Origin: an uncultured Aequorivita sp. | Lineage (GTDB): Bacteria; Bacteroidota; Bacteroidia; Flavobacteriales; Flavobacteriaceae | Length of the DNA stretch: 64,000 bases | NCBI GenBank assembly: GCA_937125455.1 | Contig: CAKZLK010000052.1 | Span: 1 to 64,000 of the forward strand | Reading direction: 5' to 3' | Shown here: positions 38,148-48,190 of the stretch, piece by piece | How positions within the stretch are numbered: the first letter of the stretch is position 1 | Layout of the letters: each line of letters starts with the position of its first letter | The notes under the pieces: generated by a model | Database searches by the model: none | Told to the model about the DNA's origin: nothing | Seen by the model: only the letters and a program-made list of their open reading frames with translations | Made by a program: the position numbers and the translations under genes

Positions 38148-38177
38148 AGAAAACATCCGCTAAAGACGGATGTTTTC
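38148..38177 (-). terminator. Terminator of the outer-membrane barrel gene
   Basis: AAAACATCCG and CGGATGTTTT form a 10-bp stem around a 7-nt loop, 24 bp after the stop, with T-rich flanks. Confidence 0.85.
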
Positions 38178-38200
38178 ATAAATTATATTTTTTTAAGAAG

Positions 38201-39919
38201 TTACCAATCAAACTTATAGGTAACCCCAGCCAATCCCTGAATTCCCTGAACTGGGTAATTCAGCCATTTTTCATAGTTATTACTGAAGAGATTGCTTCCT
38301 TTTACAAAAGCAGAAAGTCTATCGGTGAATCTATAGCCAAAATGGAGGTTGGCATCAACATAACCGTCTACAGTAACTTTTTGGGTTATGGATAAATCTG
38401 TATAAAGGTCCTTTCGTTCGCCAACATAGAAAATTGAAGCACCCCCATAAAGTTTTTCCGTAATACTGAAATTTGAAAATATAGAAGCTTTTAAATCAGG
38501 AAGATTCCATGCTTCCTCTTGTAAATTTGTGCTATAACTGTAATAATTGGCGTCTATTCCAAATGAAAACACATCAGAAATTTCAACTTTCAATTCCCCG
38601 AAAAATGCCAAGGTATTTACATCATCATAAACTACATTAAATGAATTTCCATATTGGTAACCTTCCAAACCAGTGTATAACCTTAAGGGATTAATTTGAA
38701 ACAATGGTCTGTTTTCATCTTTTCCATAGGAAGCTCGTATGTTATAAGCCACGGAATTAGACAATTTTCCCTTGACTCCTCCAAACCCTTCGTACAGTTT
38801 TTTTGTTGGCGCAATATTCAATGTTGGCGAAATAAATGGGTTTTCTTCCTTAAAATTATAATAGGAATTTTGCTGAAGCCCTCCTTCTGCCCCACCGTAA
38901 ACAATTACGGTTTCATCCAGCAAACGATACGAAGCATTTAATTTTGGGTAAAGAGAAAAATCAGTATCGCTATTTTCAGAATCCAGACTTACGTATGCTG
39001 CAACACCAAGTGAAACCGAAAGATCGTCATTTACAAAAGTAATGGACGGCGCCAAGCCTGCATTTAAATAGCTGTATTTAATATCGGAAGTGTTTTGATA
39101 ATTTTTATTAAAACTTCCGTTTAAATAATCAATATCACCATCTATTTTTAATGTCAAATTTTCTAATGGAAAGGAAAACTCAGGTTTCAATACAGCATTG
39201 AATTCCGATGAAGAAAAAGCATCCGTCAAATAGCGAACATTCAAAGCAGCTCTTTCAAAAAAGGAATCGTCCAAGGCAATACTTCCGCCAGCATACCCGC
39301 TAATATAGGTCTGCTTTGGATCAATTTGTGAAGTAAGTTCATCAACGATAACTGCAAATTCCTCAGGTAAACCGTACCAATTGTAAAGTTGGTGTTCCAC
39401 GCCTGCTTCAAGTCTATAAGTCGCATCTTTTTGGCGGCTTGTATAATTAGCATCAAGGCTAGTGTCGTAATATTTGTTATCCAACTTCACCCCTTTTATA
39501 TCGCCCTGCGATGAATTGTGCTGGAAGAAAAATCCAGCATTATCGGTACGGCTGAGCTCAAAGTTGCTGTAGAATTCTCCTAAAATAGATGTGTAATTTC
39601 CGAAGCCAAGGGTTGCGTAATTATCGTATAACTTTACAGGTTTTGCTTTTTCAACCGTTGTTGCTTTTCCTTTTGCTGGCGTAAAAGTGGAAGCCACGGG
39701 AACCGAGAAAATACTGTATTTCACTTCCTTTTTTGTGGTGGAAATAGAATCGTTCAACGACGGAGTTTCCTTTACTTTGAAGGCGTCCGAAATTGTTGGC
39801 GTATATGGTTTCACAATATTTACAACCTCAGGATCAAGTTCTTTTTCCTGCGAAAACATCGAGAAATTGAACATTAAAATTGTTGCGAATGAAAATAATA
39901 CTATGCGTTTCTTTGACAT
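38201..39919 (-). CDS. Outer-membrane beta-barrel protein (TonB-receptor-like, no plug)
   Basis: 572 residues. The signal peptide ends near residue 23 (MFSQ). A proline/threonine-rich N-terminal segment (about 24-95) is followed by many alternating amphipathic strands, and the protein ends in a terminal aromatic motif (GVTYKFDW) typical of barrels inserted by the BAM complex. No plug domain or clear TonB box is visible, so substrate uptake is doubtful. It lies 30 bp after the TPR gene and is probably its partner in the outer membrane (inference). Confidence 0.75.
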   Translation of the reverse strand: MSKKRIVLFSFATILMFNFSMFSQEKELDPEVVNIVKPYTPTISDAFKVKETPSLNDSISTTKKEVKYSIFSVPVASTFTPAKGKATTVEKAKPVKLYDNYATLGFGNYTSILGEFYSNFELSRTDNAGFFFQHNSSQGDIKGVKLDNKYYDTSLDANYTSRQKDATYRLEAGVEHQLYNWYGLPEEFAVIVDELTSQIDPKQTYISGYAGGSIALDDSFFERAALNVRYLTDAFSSSEFNAVLKPEFSFPLENLTLKIDGDIDYLNGSFNKNYQNTSDIKYSYLNAGLAPSITFVNDDLSVSLGVAAYVSLDSENSDTDFSLYPKLNASYRLLDETVIVYGGAEGGLQQNSYYNFKEENPFISPTLNIAPTKKLYEGFGGVKGKLSNSVAYNIRASYGKDENRPLFQINPLRLYTGLEGYQYGNSFNVVYDDVNTLAFFGELKVEISDVFSFGIDANYYSYSTNLQEEAWNLPDLKASIFSNFSITEKLYGGASIFYVGERKDLYTDLSITQKVTVDGYVDANLHFGYRFTDRLSAFVKGSNLFSNNYEKWLNYPVQGIQGLAGVTYKFDW

Positions 39920-39949
39920 ATTTATAGTAATATCGTTTAAAATAATTGC

Positions 39950-42900
39950 TTAATTACCGCCAGTTTCAACGGAAGAATTGGTTTTTGCCTCAGCGTTTTT
40001 AATTACGGCGAGCTCTGCTTTTGCCTCCTCAACTATATCTGGATAATCGGTGAAATTTTTGGTTACACTTTCCAAAATATAAGTCGCTTGATAAGCATCT
40101 TTGAGTTGATAAAAATTCTTTGCCATTAGCACCAAGCCTTTGGCACCATATAATTTATAGCCTGAATAATCCTTCGCCAATTTCTGCACGGAAGCATTTG
40201 AGGCTTCATAATTTCCCTCTTTATTTTTGAAATAGGCATCGTAATAAAGTGCTTCTGCAGCAAGTTGACCAGTTGCAATTTTCTGAACTTCTGCGTAAGC
40301 AGTTTTCGCTTTTGCTTCATTGTTCGTTTTCATAGCGGAACGGGCTATGATTATTTGCGCATCACTCTTAATTGAATTGTCAATTTTTGAATTCTGAAGC
40401 ACCTTTTCGGCATAATTTACAGCTTCGGCATATTGCTTCAATTCATACGAAGCCTTCATACTGTTGGTCTGTGCGAAAATGATATTCTGCGGAAAATCTG
40501 CTTCGGCTTCCAAACGTGTTAAATATTTTAAAGCGTTTCGATAATCCTTTTTGCCCAAATACAATTCTGAAATGCGGGCCAAAGCTTGTTCTGTAAATTC
40601 ACTTCGCTCGCGGTTCACTACATATTCAAAATGTGGAATTGCTTGATCTGCTTTTCCGTCTGCAAAATAGATTTGCCCTAAATAGAAATGTGCATTTTGG
40701 GCGTGTTGTCCGCTTGGAAATTGCTTCAGATACCCTTCAAAACGGCTTTGGGCCTGACTTTGATTATTTTCCAGATATGGTTGTTCTGCAGCCAAATAAG
40801 CCGCATCATCAAGTTCTGTATCGCCAACTTGCACGTAATCCAAAGTTTTTACCCAACGCGCATATTCGTCAACATTTCCCTGATCTATATAAATAATTTT
40901 TGCAGAAGAAACGGCTTGTAAAGCCTCTGGTGTTGAAGGAAAATCCTTTGCTACGCGTTTGAAAATTGCCAGCGCTTCGTTGCTTTTTCCAGTGTTGTCA
41001 TATATTAAAGCTTTTTTCAGCAACGCTTTTGAAACAAAACTGCTGTTTGGAATATCACGCACCAATTGGTCGTAAGCCGAAATTGCTTCGTTGGTTTTGT
41101 TTTGCGCCACGTATGTATTTCCCAATTCATATAAAGCATCATCACGGTAAACAGATTTTGGATATTTTTTCACAAAAGCAATAAGCTCTTCGATTTTCTT
41201 TTCGCTTCTATCCACAAAACCATAACTGATGGCTTTTTGAAATTGTGCATAATCATTATCGCCGCCCAAATCAATCGCGGCGTTGTAGTTTTCCATAGCT
41301 GGCCAATATTGGCTGGTCACAAAATAACTATCGCCCAAACGAAGTAAAGCATCCTTTTTGCGTGCGGTTTCGGCAGAAGATGAAGCCACATAACTTTTGA
41401 AGTTTGAAATGGCTTCGGTATAATTTTTCAATTTGAATTGATTGTACGCCAAATTGTATTTCAAATTTTTATTTTCTGAAGTGTTCTGCGAGCCTGGCAT
41501 CTGCATAAACTTTTTATAACCGGCCAAGGATTTATCAAAATTTGAAAGTTGGTAATCGCTTTCGGCTTTCCAATAAGTAGCGCGAGCAGCAAAACTTTGG
41601 TCTTGCGATTCCTTCATGCTTTTATCAAAAAACAAAATCGCTTCGTTGTAATCTGCTTCGTTATAAAGTTCGATTCCTCTATAAAATGCTACTTTTTGAT
41701 AGGCTGCTTTATCTGCGAAATTTTTGTTGTTTTCCAACAAATCCAATGCTTCCTTATAATTTTTTGAAGTAATATAACTGTCTATCAACAGTTTTTTCAA
41801 TTCTTCGTTATTAGCATTGTCAGGATATTTTTCAATGAAGGAAAGCAAAACCTGTGGGGTACTTTTATAGCTGTTCCCAATTTCATAGCTCAATTTTGCA
41901 TAATTGAAATAAGCATCTTCCTGAATTTCAGCACTGAAATCCATTTCAGAAGCATTTTTAAAAGCGTTCAATGCTTCCTGTTTTTTGTCCAGTTTTAAAT
42001 AGCTTTCCGCTAAATGATAATAGGCATTTTGGGCAACGGCGTTTTTTCCGTCCACAATTTTATTGAACTCGCTAATGGCGCTTTCGTAATCGCCCTGCTT
42101 GTAATAGGCGTAACCCAATTGGTAATAATCGGTATTGTTCCACTTACCGCGCGTGCCTTTGTATTCTTTTAAATAAGGTACGGCCTCAGCATATTGGCTG
42201 AGGTTGAAATAGCTTTCACCAATAATTTTTGAAAGCTGGCTCTGTTCCTGTGGATTGCTTTTATCAAATTGCTCCTTTCCCATATCGATGGCTTTTTGGA
42301 AGTTGCCAAGCTTGAAATTCATATCGGCTTGATAGTAACTGAGATCCTCGGAGTAACGTTCCTCGCCTTTTACTTCCTCAAAGTTTTTATTGGCTTCTTC
42401 GTAATCATCGCCTTCATAAGCTATGAAACCTAAATAATATTTAGCCTGAGAACCGTATTTTTGTGATGTTGAAACTCTATTGAAATAGGTTTTTGCGTCG
42501 TCATATCTTTTCGCTTTAAAATATGCATACCCATTATTGAAGTTGAAACGTTCCTGTTCACTTCGGCTTAAACTTCCCTCGTCAACTTTGTCATACCACT
42601 TTTGGGCGTAGGAATATTTTCCATTTTCAAAATAAAAATTTGCAACATCTATATATGCAGAATTTCGCTTCAAGCTCGTGGGGTATTTCTCAACAAATTC
42701 CTCCATCAACTGATCGGCGTTTTGTTGATTTAACCTAACTGCCGCATTCGCAATGTAATAGGCACAATCGCTTTGTACGGTTTCGTCTTCGTTGTTATTT
42801 TTTATTTTGTCAAAAAGAATTTGCGCAGCCAAATATTGGCCGTTATTGTAAAGTTCCAAAGCTTGGTTGAATTCAGCGAGGTCGTTTGTATAGGCCGCAG

Positions 42901-42967
42901 TTTGCTGCGAAAAGGATGAAAATGAAAGAGATAGAAAAAGTGAAAAAACAAGAAAATTCTTTATCAT
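39950..42967 (-). CDS. Large secreted TPR-repeat protein
   Basis: 1005 residues. A signal peptide (about 1-20, SFSSFSQQ) is followed by tetratricopeptide repeats along the full length, with repeated A-x-Y-x-L-G-x-x-Y pattern (for example AYYHLAESYLKLDKKQEALN and DALYELGNTYVAQNKTNEAI). It is likely a periplasmic scaffold or an outer-membrane-associated assembly factor. Gene order TPR then barrel suggests that the two act together. Some related flavobacterial proteins are annotated as cell-division or gliding-associated, but I see nothing that settles this. Confidence 0.85.
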   Translation of the reverse strand: MIKNFLVFSLFLSLSFSSFSQQTAAYTNDLAEFNQALELYNNGQYLAAQILFDKIKNNNEDETVQSDCAYYIANAAVRLNQQNADQLMEEFVEKYPTSLKRNSAYIDVANFYFENGKYSYAQKWYDKVDEGSLSRSEQERFNFNNGYAYFKAKRYDDAKTYFNRVSTSQKYGSQAKYYLGFIAYEGDDYEEANKNFEEVKGEERYSEDLSYYQADMNFKLGNFQKAIDMGKEQFDKSNPQEQSQLSKIIGESYFNLSQYAEAVPYLKEYKGTRGKWNNTDYYQLGYAYYKQGDYESAISEFNKIVDGKNAVAQNAYYHLAESYLKLDKKQEALNAFKNASEMDFSAEIQEDAYFNYAKLSYEIGNSYKSTPQVLLSFIEKYPDNANNEELKKLLIDSYITSKNYKEALDLLENNKNFADKAAYQKVAFYRGIELYNEADYNEAILFFDKSMKESQDQSFAARATYWKAESDYQLSNFDKSLAGYKKFMQMPGSQNTSENKNLKYNLAYNQFKLKNYTEAISNFKSYVASSSAETARKKDALLRLGDSYFVTSQYWPAMENYNAAIDLGGDNDYAQFQKAISYGFVDRSEKKIEELIAFVKKYPKSVYRDDALYELGNTYVAQNKTNEAISAYDQLVRDIPNSSFVSKALLKKALIYDNTGKSNEALAIFKRVAKDFPSTPEALQAVSSAKIIYIDQGNVDEYARWVKTLDYVQVGDTELDDAAYLAAEQPYLENNQSQAQSRFEGYLKQFPSGQHAQNAHFYLGQIYFADGKADQAIPHFEYVVNRERSEFTEQALARISELYLGKKDYRNALKYLTRLEAEADFPQNIIFAQTNSMKASYELKQYAEAVNYAEKVLQNSKIDNSIKSDAQIIIARSAMKTNNEAKAKTAYAEVQKIATGQLAAEALYYDAYFKNKEGNYEASNASVQKLAKDYSGYKLYGAKGLVLMAKNFYQLKDAYQATYILESVTKNFTDYPDIVEEAKAELAVIKNAEAKTNSSVETGGN

Positions 42968-43196
42968 TATTTACAGTTTTTGTGGCGTAAAGATATTTAA
43001 CTTTAAATGTAGCTTTTGGCGATACTGTAAATTTTTAAGGTTTAATTAACGAATGGATTTTTGTTGCATTTTCTTTGTTTAATAACGCTTCAAATGGTGA
43101 ATAAGTATATCTGTCTTCAATAGAATTTAACATTCATTGAAAAGCTTAAAAAAATTACTGTAATTTTAAAACTTCACAATTTCTAAAAGTATTGTT

Positions 43197-43661
43197 ATGA
43201 ATAGATTATTGATTTTCCTCATCATATTATTTTCACTTTCCGCAACCGCACAACGTAGCCCTTTTGCAAATCTTACAGAAAAAAATGGTAAAATAGGCAT
43301 TGGAACAACAGCTCCCGACGAGCTTTTGACGGTAAAGGGAAAAATCCACACCCAGGAAGTGCTGGTCGATTTGGACGGAGCCGTAGCCCCTGATTATGTT
43401 TTTGAAAACTATTTCAACGGTTTTTCGGAAATGATGCCAGAATACAAATTGATTTCTTTGGAAGAATTGGAAATGTTTTTAAAAGAAAACAATCATTTGC
43501 CCAATGTGCCTTCCGCTGAAGCAATGCAAGCCGAAGGAATTTCATTGAAGGAAATGAATTTGATTTTACTTCAAAAAATTGAGGAACTTACGCTTTATGC
43601 GCTTCAGCAACAAAAGGAAATTGATATGCTGAAACAGATTTTAAAAGACGCGAAGAACTAA
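43197..43661 (+). CDS. Small exported coiled-coil protein, tail-fibre-like
   Basis: 154 residues. A signal peptide (1-18, SLSATAQ) is followed by a KNGKIGIGTTAPDELLTVKG segment found at the start of many flavobacterial secreted proteins with fibre-like trimeric regions. A C-terminal heptad pattern (IEELTLYALQQQKEIDMLKQ) predicts a coiled coil. The usual long fibre section between them is missing, so this is a miniature form. Function unknown. 229 bp upstream are AT-rich, with no other feature recognised. Confidence 0.75.
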   Translation: MNRLLIFLIILFSLSATAQRSPFANLTEKNGKIGIGTTAPDELLTVKGKIHTQEVLVDLDGAVAPDYVFENYFNGFSEMMPEYKLISLEELEMFLKENNHLPNVPSAEAMQAEGISLKEMNLILLQKIEELTLYALQQQKEIDMLKQILKDAKN

Positions 43662-43683
43662 CCACAATCTTAATTAATTTTTA

Positions 43684-44460
43684 ATGGTTCAATTGATTAT
43701 ACCCTGTTATAATGAGGCAGAACGTTTTAATAAAAAACTCTTCTTCTCTTTTGTTGAAGCTTTAGTGAATGTACATTTTATTTTCGTAAATGACGGAAGT
43801 ACTGATACCACAAATAATTTATTGGAAGAAATTAGGATTAAAGCCCTCAATGAAAATCCGGATGCAAGAGTGACAATTTTGAATTTACCTAAAAATGTAG
43901 GCAAAGCCGCGGCCGTTCGCGAAGGAATACTTTTCGCCCTAAAAAATTCAGATACTGAGTTTGTTTCATATTTTGACGCAGATTTTTCCACACCTCTTTC
44001 CGAAATCAGTAATTTCATAAAAGTAGTAGAAATAGATAATAGAAGGAAAGCAGTTTTTGGATCGCGGATTAAAAAAGCAGGTTCTCATATAGAAAGAAGT
44101 CAAATAAGACATTATACAGGCAGAATTTTCGCAACTGTGGTAAATAACCTTGTTTTAAAAATTGCAATTTACGATACCCAGTGTGGCGCTAAACTATTTA
44201 CTAGAGAATGTGCCGAAAATATCTTTAAAGAACCCTTTATAAGTAGATGGCTTTTTGACATTGAATTAATAGTAAGAATTCAGGTTCTATATCAGGACTT
44301 AGATTTAAATAAAATAATTTATGAACAACCTTTAGAAGTTTGGAAAGAAATGGGAAATTCAAAAATTCGGTTTAAAGACTTACTAAAGATGCCGTATCAA
44401 CTATTTTTAATATATAATAAACAAACGAATGATTTTAAAAAAAGCGGGAGAATGGTCTAA
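43684..44460 (+). CDS. Family 2 glycosyltransferase (dolichyl-phosphate sugar synthase type)
   Basis: 258 residues, soluble or peripheral. A GT-A fold is indicated by IIPCYNEAERFNKK, FVNDGSTD, NVGKAAAVREGI and the DxD-like YFDADFSTP. This is similar to the enzymes that make polyprenyl-phosphate sugars. It overlaps the next gene (a GT-C-like protein) by 32 nt, and lipid-linked sugar supply to that protein would fit. Confidence 0.88.
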   Translation: MVQLIIPCYNEAERFNKKLFFSFVEALVNVHFIFVNDGSTDTTNNLLEEIRIKALNENPDARVTILNLPKNVGKAAAVREGILFALKNSDTEFVSYFDADFSTPLSEISNFIKVVEIDNRRKAVFGSRIKKAGSHIERSQIRHYTGRIFATVVNNLVLKIAIYDTQCGAKLFTRECAENIFKEPFISRWLFDIELIVRIQVLYQDLDLNKIIYEQPLEVWKEMGNSKIRFKDLLKMPYQLFLIYNKQTNDFKKSGRMV

Positions 44461-45796
44461 AAAACATCCCTATACCTTTCTTTTCTTTTTTGGTGTATCT
44501 ACGCGTATTTTAATATATGTGCTTTATAATGGTCACGTCAGTATTTTTAATGACTCCGGCGGTTATATAACAGTAGCCGAGATGATTAAAAATTGGGATT
44601 TTAGCAATTTTAACGGCACACGTACACCAGGTTATCCATTCTTGATTTTTTTGGCAAATCTTTCTGAACCAATTACAGCATTTTATCAAAGCATACTCGG
44701 ATTACTTGCCTCTTTTATGCTTTTTTATATTTTTTATAAGAACAGCAAAAACTTAAGTTTTTCATTATACATAGCGCTTATTCCATCTATTTTTTTGCAT
44801 TTACTTTTTTATGAACGCGCAATCCTAACGGAAAACCTTACCATGTTTTGCTTAATTTTTTGTATTTGGGTATTGTTCAAAACCAATTTTTTTTTGCAAA
44901 GGCTTAGTTTGTTAAATATATTATTAATTGGTTTAGCATCAACCTTGGCGCTTGTTGTGAGACCTATGTTTATTATACTTCCGCCATTTATAACATTTTA
45001 CTATTTGGCTCTAAACTTTCGAAGCGGAATATTTCACAATGTCATCAGTATTTTACTTTTATGTCTTCCAGCTTTCATTTTTTATTCCTTTTGGAGTTCC
45101 TTCAATGAAATTCATACTGGTTATAAAACCATTACGGCTTATTCGGGAATAAACATTGCCCAAACAACTGTATTCTTTGCTGAAAATGCGGATGAAAAAT
45201 ATTCCGATATACGAGATTTACAGGTGCGAAAAAGAGATTCATTAATTGTAAATGGCGCCGATCCCGCAATGGCAATTTGGTATGTTTTCGAAGATCTTGA
45301 AAGAAAAGATTCCATATCAGTAGCAGAATTTTCTCAGTTACTTAAACCCATGAACAACAATCTGCTAAAAAACAATAAGTTTGCTTACGCAAAAAGCGTT
45401 GCAAAATCATGGGTAGAATTTTGGGGAACTGGTGTCATGTGGAATTATGATTCCTTTAAAATTAAAGAAATTAAGTGGGTATTAGCTGGTTTTTGGCTGT
45501 TCATAATGACTCCAATCATTATTATTCTTAAAATACTTTTTTTACTAATTTGTGCGTTTCATTTTTATAAAAGAATACGCAATAGAAAATGGCTATTTAC
45601 TTTTGAATTCTTTTGTGTTTTACTAATTTTGGGGGCATCACTTGGTCAAGCCTTGGTTGTCTATGGAGGTAATGCTCGCTTTTCAATGCCATTTTTCCCG
45701 TTGATCCTTATAGTTGTAGTTCAATTTTACCTAAATAATAAAAATTATGTCCCAACCTGTTTTAGAATTAAAAAACGCCGCCATATATCAAACTGA
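44429..45796 (+). CDS. Polytopic membrane protein, GT-C glycosyltransferase-like
   Basis: 455 residues with about ten hydrophobic segments. An acidic residue pair in the first exterior loop (IFNDSGGYITVAEM) followed by GTRTPGYPF resembles the catalytic loop of ArnT/PMT-type GT-C enzymes that use polyprenyl-phosphate sugars. No known family can be named with certainty. It overlaps the upstream glycosyltransferase gene by 32 nt and ftsE by 50 nt. Confidence 0.75.
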   Translation: MILKKAGEWSKKHPYTFLFFFGVSTRILIYVLYNGHVSIFNDSGGYITVAEMIKNWDFSNFNGTRTPGYPFLIFLANLSEPITAFYQSILGLLASFMLFYIFYKNSKNLSFSLYIALIPSIFLHLLFYERAILTENLTMFCLIFCIWVLFKTNFFLQRLSLLNILLIGLASTLALVVRPMFIILPPFITFYYLALNFRSGIFHNVISILLLCLPAFIFYSFWSSFNEIHTGYKTITAYSGINIAQTTVFFAENADEKYSDIRDLQVRKRDSLIVNGADPAMAIWYVFEDLERKDSISVAEFSQLLKPMNNNLLKNNKFAYAKSVAKSWVEFWGTGVMWNYDSFKIKEIKWVLAGFWLFIMTPIIIILKILFLLICAFHFYKRIRNRKWLFTFEFFCVLLILGASLGQALVVYGGNARFSMPFFPLILIVVVQFYLNNKNYVPTCFRIKKRRHISN

Positions 45797-46430
45797 TAAC
45801 TTGGTACTTTCCGATGTAACCGTAAGTGTTGATAAAGGTGAATTTGTTTACCTAATTGGGAAAACAGGAACTGGAAAAAGTAGTTTCATGAAAACACTTT
45901 ATGGTGACCTTCCGCTGAAAGAAGGCGAAGGACACATTGTGGGTTATGATCTTGCAACACTAAAAGAAAAAGACATCCCTTTTTTAAGAAGAAAACTGGG
46001 CGTAGTCTTTCAGGATTTCAAACTTTTGAACGATCGAACAGTAAGTGATAACCTGCGTTTTGTTCTCACCGCTACAGGCTGGAAAGATAAGGCTGCAATG
46101 GAGAGTAAAATAAACGAAGTTTTGGATAAAGTTGATATGAAAACGAAAGCGTTTAAATATCCTTACCAACTTTCTGGTGGTGAACAACAACGTGTGGCCA
46201 TTGCGCGGGCACTTTTGAACGATCCTGAATTAATTCTTGCAGATGAGCCTACTGGAAATCTAGATCCGCAAACTAGTGTGGAAGTAATGGAAGTACTACG
46301 CGATATTAACAAAAACGGCAATACCATATTGATGGCAACGCACGATTATGCTTTGTTATTGAAATATCCTTCCAAAACTTTAAAGTGCGACGAAAGCCAG
46401 ATTTTTGAAGTTGTTCAAAAAACTGTTTAA
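45747..46430 (+). CDS. ftsE: Cell-division ABC ATPase FtsE
   Basis: 227 residues. Walker [10 protein letters not shown] (residues 38-46, K44), signature [14 protein letters not shown] and Walker [14 protein letters not shown] are intact. FtsE with FtsX controls peptidoglycan hydrolases at the division site. ftsX is not adjacent; the next gene is a protease on the other strand. The ATG at 45747 lies 50 nt before the stop of the upstream gene. That start is supported by the conserved N-terminus ([14 protein letters not shown]). Confidence 0.9.
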   Translation: MSQPVLELKNAAIYQTDNLVLSDVTVSVDKGEFVYLIGKTGTGKSSFMKTLYGDLPLKEGEGHIVGYDLATLKEKDIPFLRRKLGVVFQDFKLLNDRTVSDNLRFVLTATGWKDKAAMESKINEVLDKVDMKTKAFKYPYQLSGGEQQRVAIARALLNDPELILADEPTGNLDPQTSVEVMEVLRDINKNGNTILMATHDYALLLKYPSKTLKCDESQIFEVVQKTV

Positions 46431-46435
46431 CGCAA

Positions 46436-48070
46436 TCAATCGTTTAATATACTTGGGTCTCGGAGCTGAAGTTCACATTCTTTTTTAAGGGATGGTTCTA
46501 TTTTTAGATGAATTTTTCCAGAAGCATTTGGCTTTAAAATAGTGTTTTCAGCAATTACTATTTGCTTCTTTGAAGTTAGATCCAAAGTAGCATCTTCAGT
46601 GAATTGTTGGTTTCTAATAATCACATCAGAAATGGAAGTGAGTTTAAAATCCCAGCGACTGAAACGTTGGTTTTCAATTTTAACAGCATCTTTTTCAGCA
46701 AACATATCAAAAACCATTTTTACTGCACGACCTGTATTGAGCATTCCCGAACCGTACATTCCCGCATAAGGTTTGTTGGGTTCAACATAATCAATATTGG
46801 TTGATGTAAATTTTATAATACTCTCCACTTCATCTGCTGGAAGACATGGATAAAGCGAAAACATGAGCCCAATAGTACCTGTTATTAAAGGAGCTACACC
46901 TGAAGTTTGGTTAAATTCACTTACATCCACTTTTTTTCGCAATGCAAGCTCGCCATATCTAAAAATACCTGTTGAGGGCCCAACAATATCTATTGCGCTA
47001 TTTATGTTTCGTATGCTTATTGGGTATAGATGGGGAACTTGCGTAGTATCATTATTCTTAAACCCTCCTGTAAGTCCAACGTAGTTGCGAATATTTTTCA
47101 CATAATACAATCCTTTGTCCTCTTCAATTTGAATATTTTCCCAGTAATGCTCATAACGATGTTGTGCAGAAGATACCGCAATCACTTTGTCATATGATGC
47201 CGGATAATAAAAAACCTTCCCTTTTGTTTTTGTAAAATCTGGATTATGGCCTATTGCAACTATCACAGTACCATTTTCCATCATTTCATATATTGCCTTT
47301 TGAGCGGGTTCATATTCATGATTCAAGCCCCAACTACAATTAATTACTTTGACGCCCATTTTGGAAAGCTCAACAAGCTGCTCCAAGGTATTTAAGTGTT
47401 TAAAGTTTGTGGAATAAATACTGCAGTCGTAACAAATTCCTGCTATACCATATGCATTGTCTCCTTGACCAGCAGCTGATTCGGCTACGGAGTAACCATG
47501 ACCATTGACTAAAATGGATTTTTGTATCACTTTACTCTTTCCTGCAAATTCCTTATCGTTCGGATTAATAGAGCCATCAGATATTCCAATAATTACATCA
47601 CGTGAGCCTGTAGTATAATACCAAGCTTTAGGGACTTCAAGAACGTCGAGATAATCAAGGTTTACCTGTGCACCCAAATTTTCTCCAATGGTACTGGTTA
47701 ACCCATAATCATTAGGTTCAAATATTTTTTTGTCTTCTTCAGCAATTAGTTCACCAGATTCAAAAAGATTAGAAACATTCTGCAACAAATCTGTTAATAA
47801 TGTTGCCTTATCAGCAATCACAAAAAAAGTCTTTTTTAGGTACTCCTTTTTGGCATGCTTCCATGTTTTTTTAAAAATTTTAATTTTATAATTTTTCAAA
47901 GCTGCCTTAAGCCTTGTATCGTTACCTGTATAATTTAAATAACCTTCTTTTGTTTCGAAGGAAGGCGAAAAAGAAGTATCTCTAGCTCGCAAATAAAACC
48001 AAGCCTCCTTTTGGGCGTGTACCGAAAATGTAGATAATATCATAAAAATTATAAGGAAAAATGCTCGCAC
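46436..48070 (-). CDS. Divergent exported S8 (subtilisin) family peptidase
   Basis: 544 residues from a GTG start, with a signal peptide (1-20, FSVHAQ). The catalytic triad can be placed at D165 (IIGISDGSINP), H191 (NGHGYSVAESAAG) and S390 (NQTSGVAPLITG). All three motifs differ from the standard DTG, HGTHVAG and GTSMAxPH forms, and HGTHVAG in particular is replaced. The C-terminal 90 residues form a beta-rich extension. Activity is plausible but not certain. It converges with ftsE (5 bp between stops) within the glycan region. Confidence 0.8.
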   Translation of the reverse strand: MRAFFLIIFMILSTFSVHAQKEAWFYLRARDTSFSPSFETKEGYLNYTGNDTRLKAALKNYKIKIFKKTWKHAKKEYLKKTFFVIADKATLLTDLLQNVSNLFESGELIAEEDKKIFEPNDYGLTSTIGENLGAQVNLDYLDVLEVPKAWYYTTGSRDVIIGISDGSINPNDKEFAGKSKVIQKSILVNGHGYSVAESAAGQGDNAYGIAGICYDCSIYSTNFKHLNTLEQLVELSKMGVKVINCSWGLNHEYEPAQKAIYEMMENGTVIVAIGHNPDFTKTKGKVFYYPASYDKVIAVSSAQHRYEHYWENIQIEEDKGLYYVKNIRNYVGLTGGFKNNDTTQVPHLYPISIRNINSAIDIVGPSTGIFRYGELALRKKVDVSEFNQTSGVAPLITGTIGLMFSLYPCLPADEVESIIKFTSTNIDYVEPNKPYAGMYGSGMLNTGRAVKMVFDMFAEKDAVKIENQRFSRWDFKLTSISDVIIRNQQFTEDATLDLTSKKQIVIAENTILKPNASGKIHLKIEPSLKKECELQLRDPSILND

Positions 48071-48190
48071 GATAAATTCTTTTTTTACAAGGTACTTATT
48101 TTTTAAAAAATTTAAGAAACATTAATCACTTACTAACTAATTCAGATTATAATTTTCCGCATCCTAAAAAGATTGCTGTATTTTAGCAAC

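Noticed and set aside
44429-45796. Overlaps with both neighbours as a sign of frameshift error
   Set aside because: All three proteins have complete domains and family-like ends, so the overlaps look real.
48173-48190. TTG start six codons before the methyltransferase ATG
   Set aside because: The ATG at 48191 is preceded by promoter-like sequence, and the extension adds nothing conserved.
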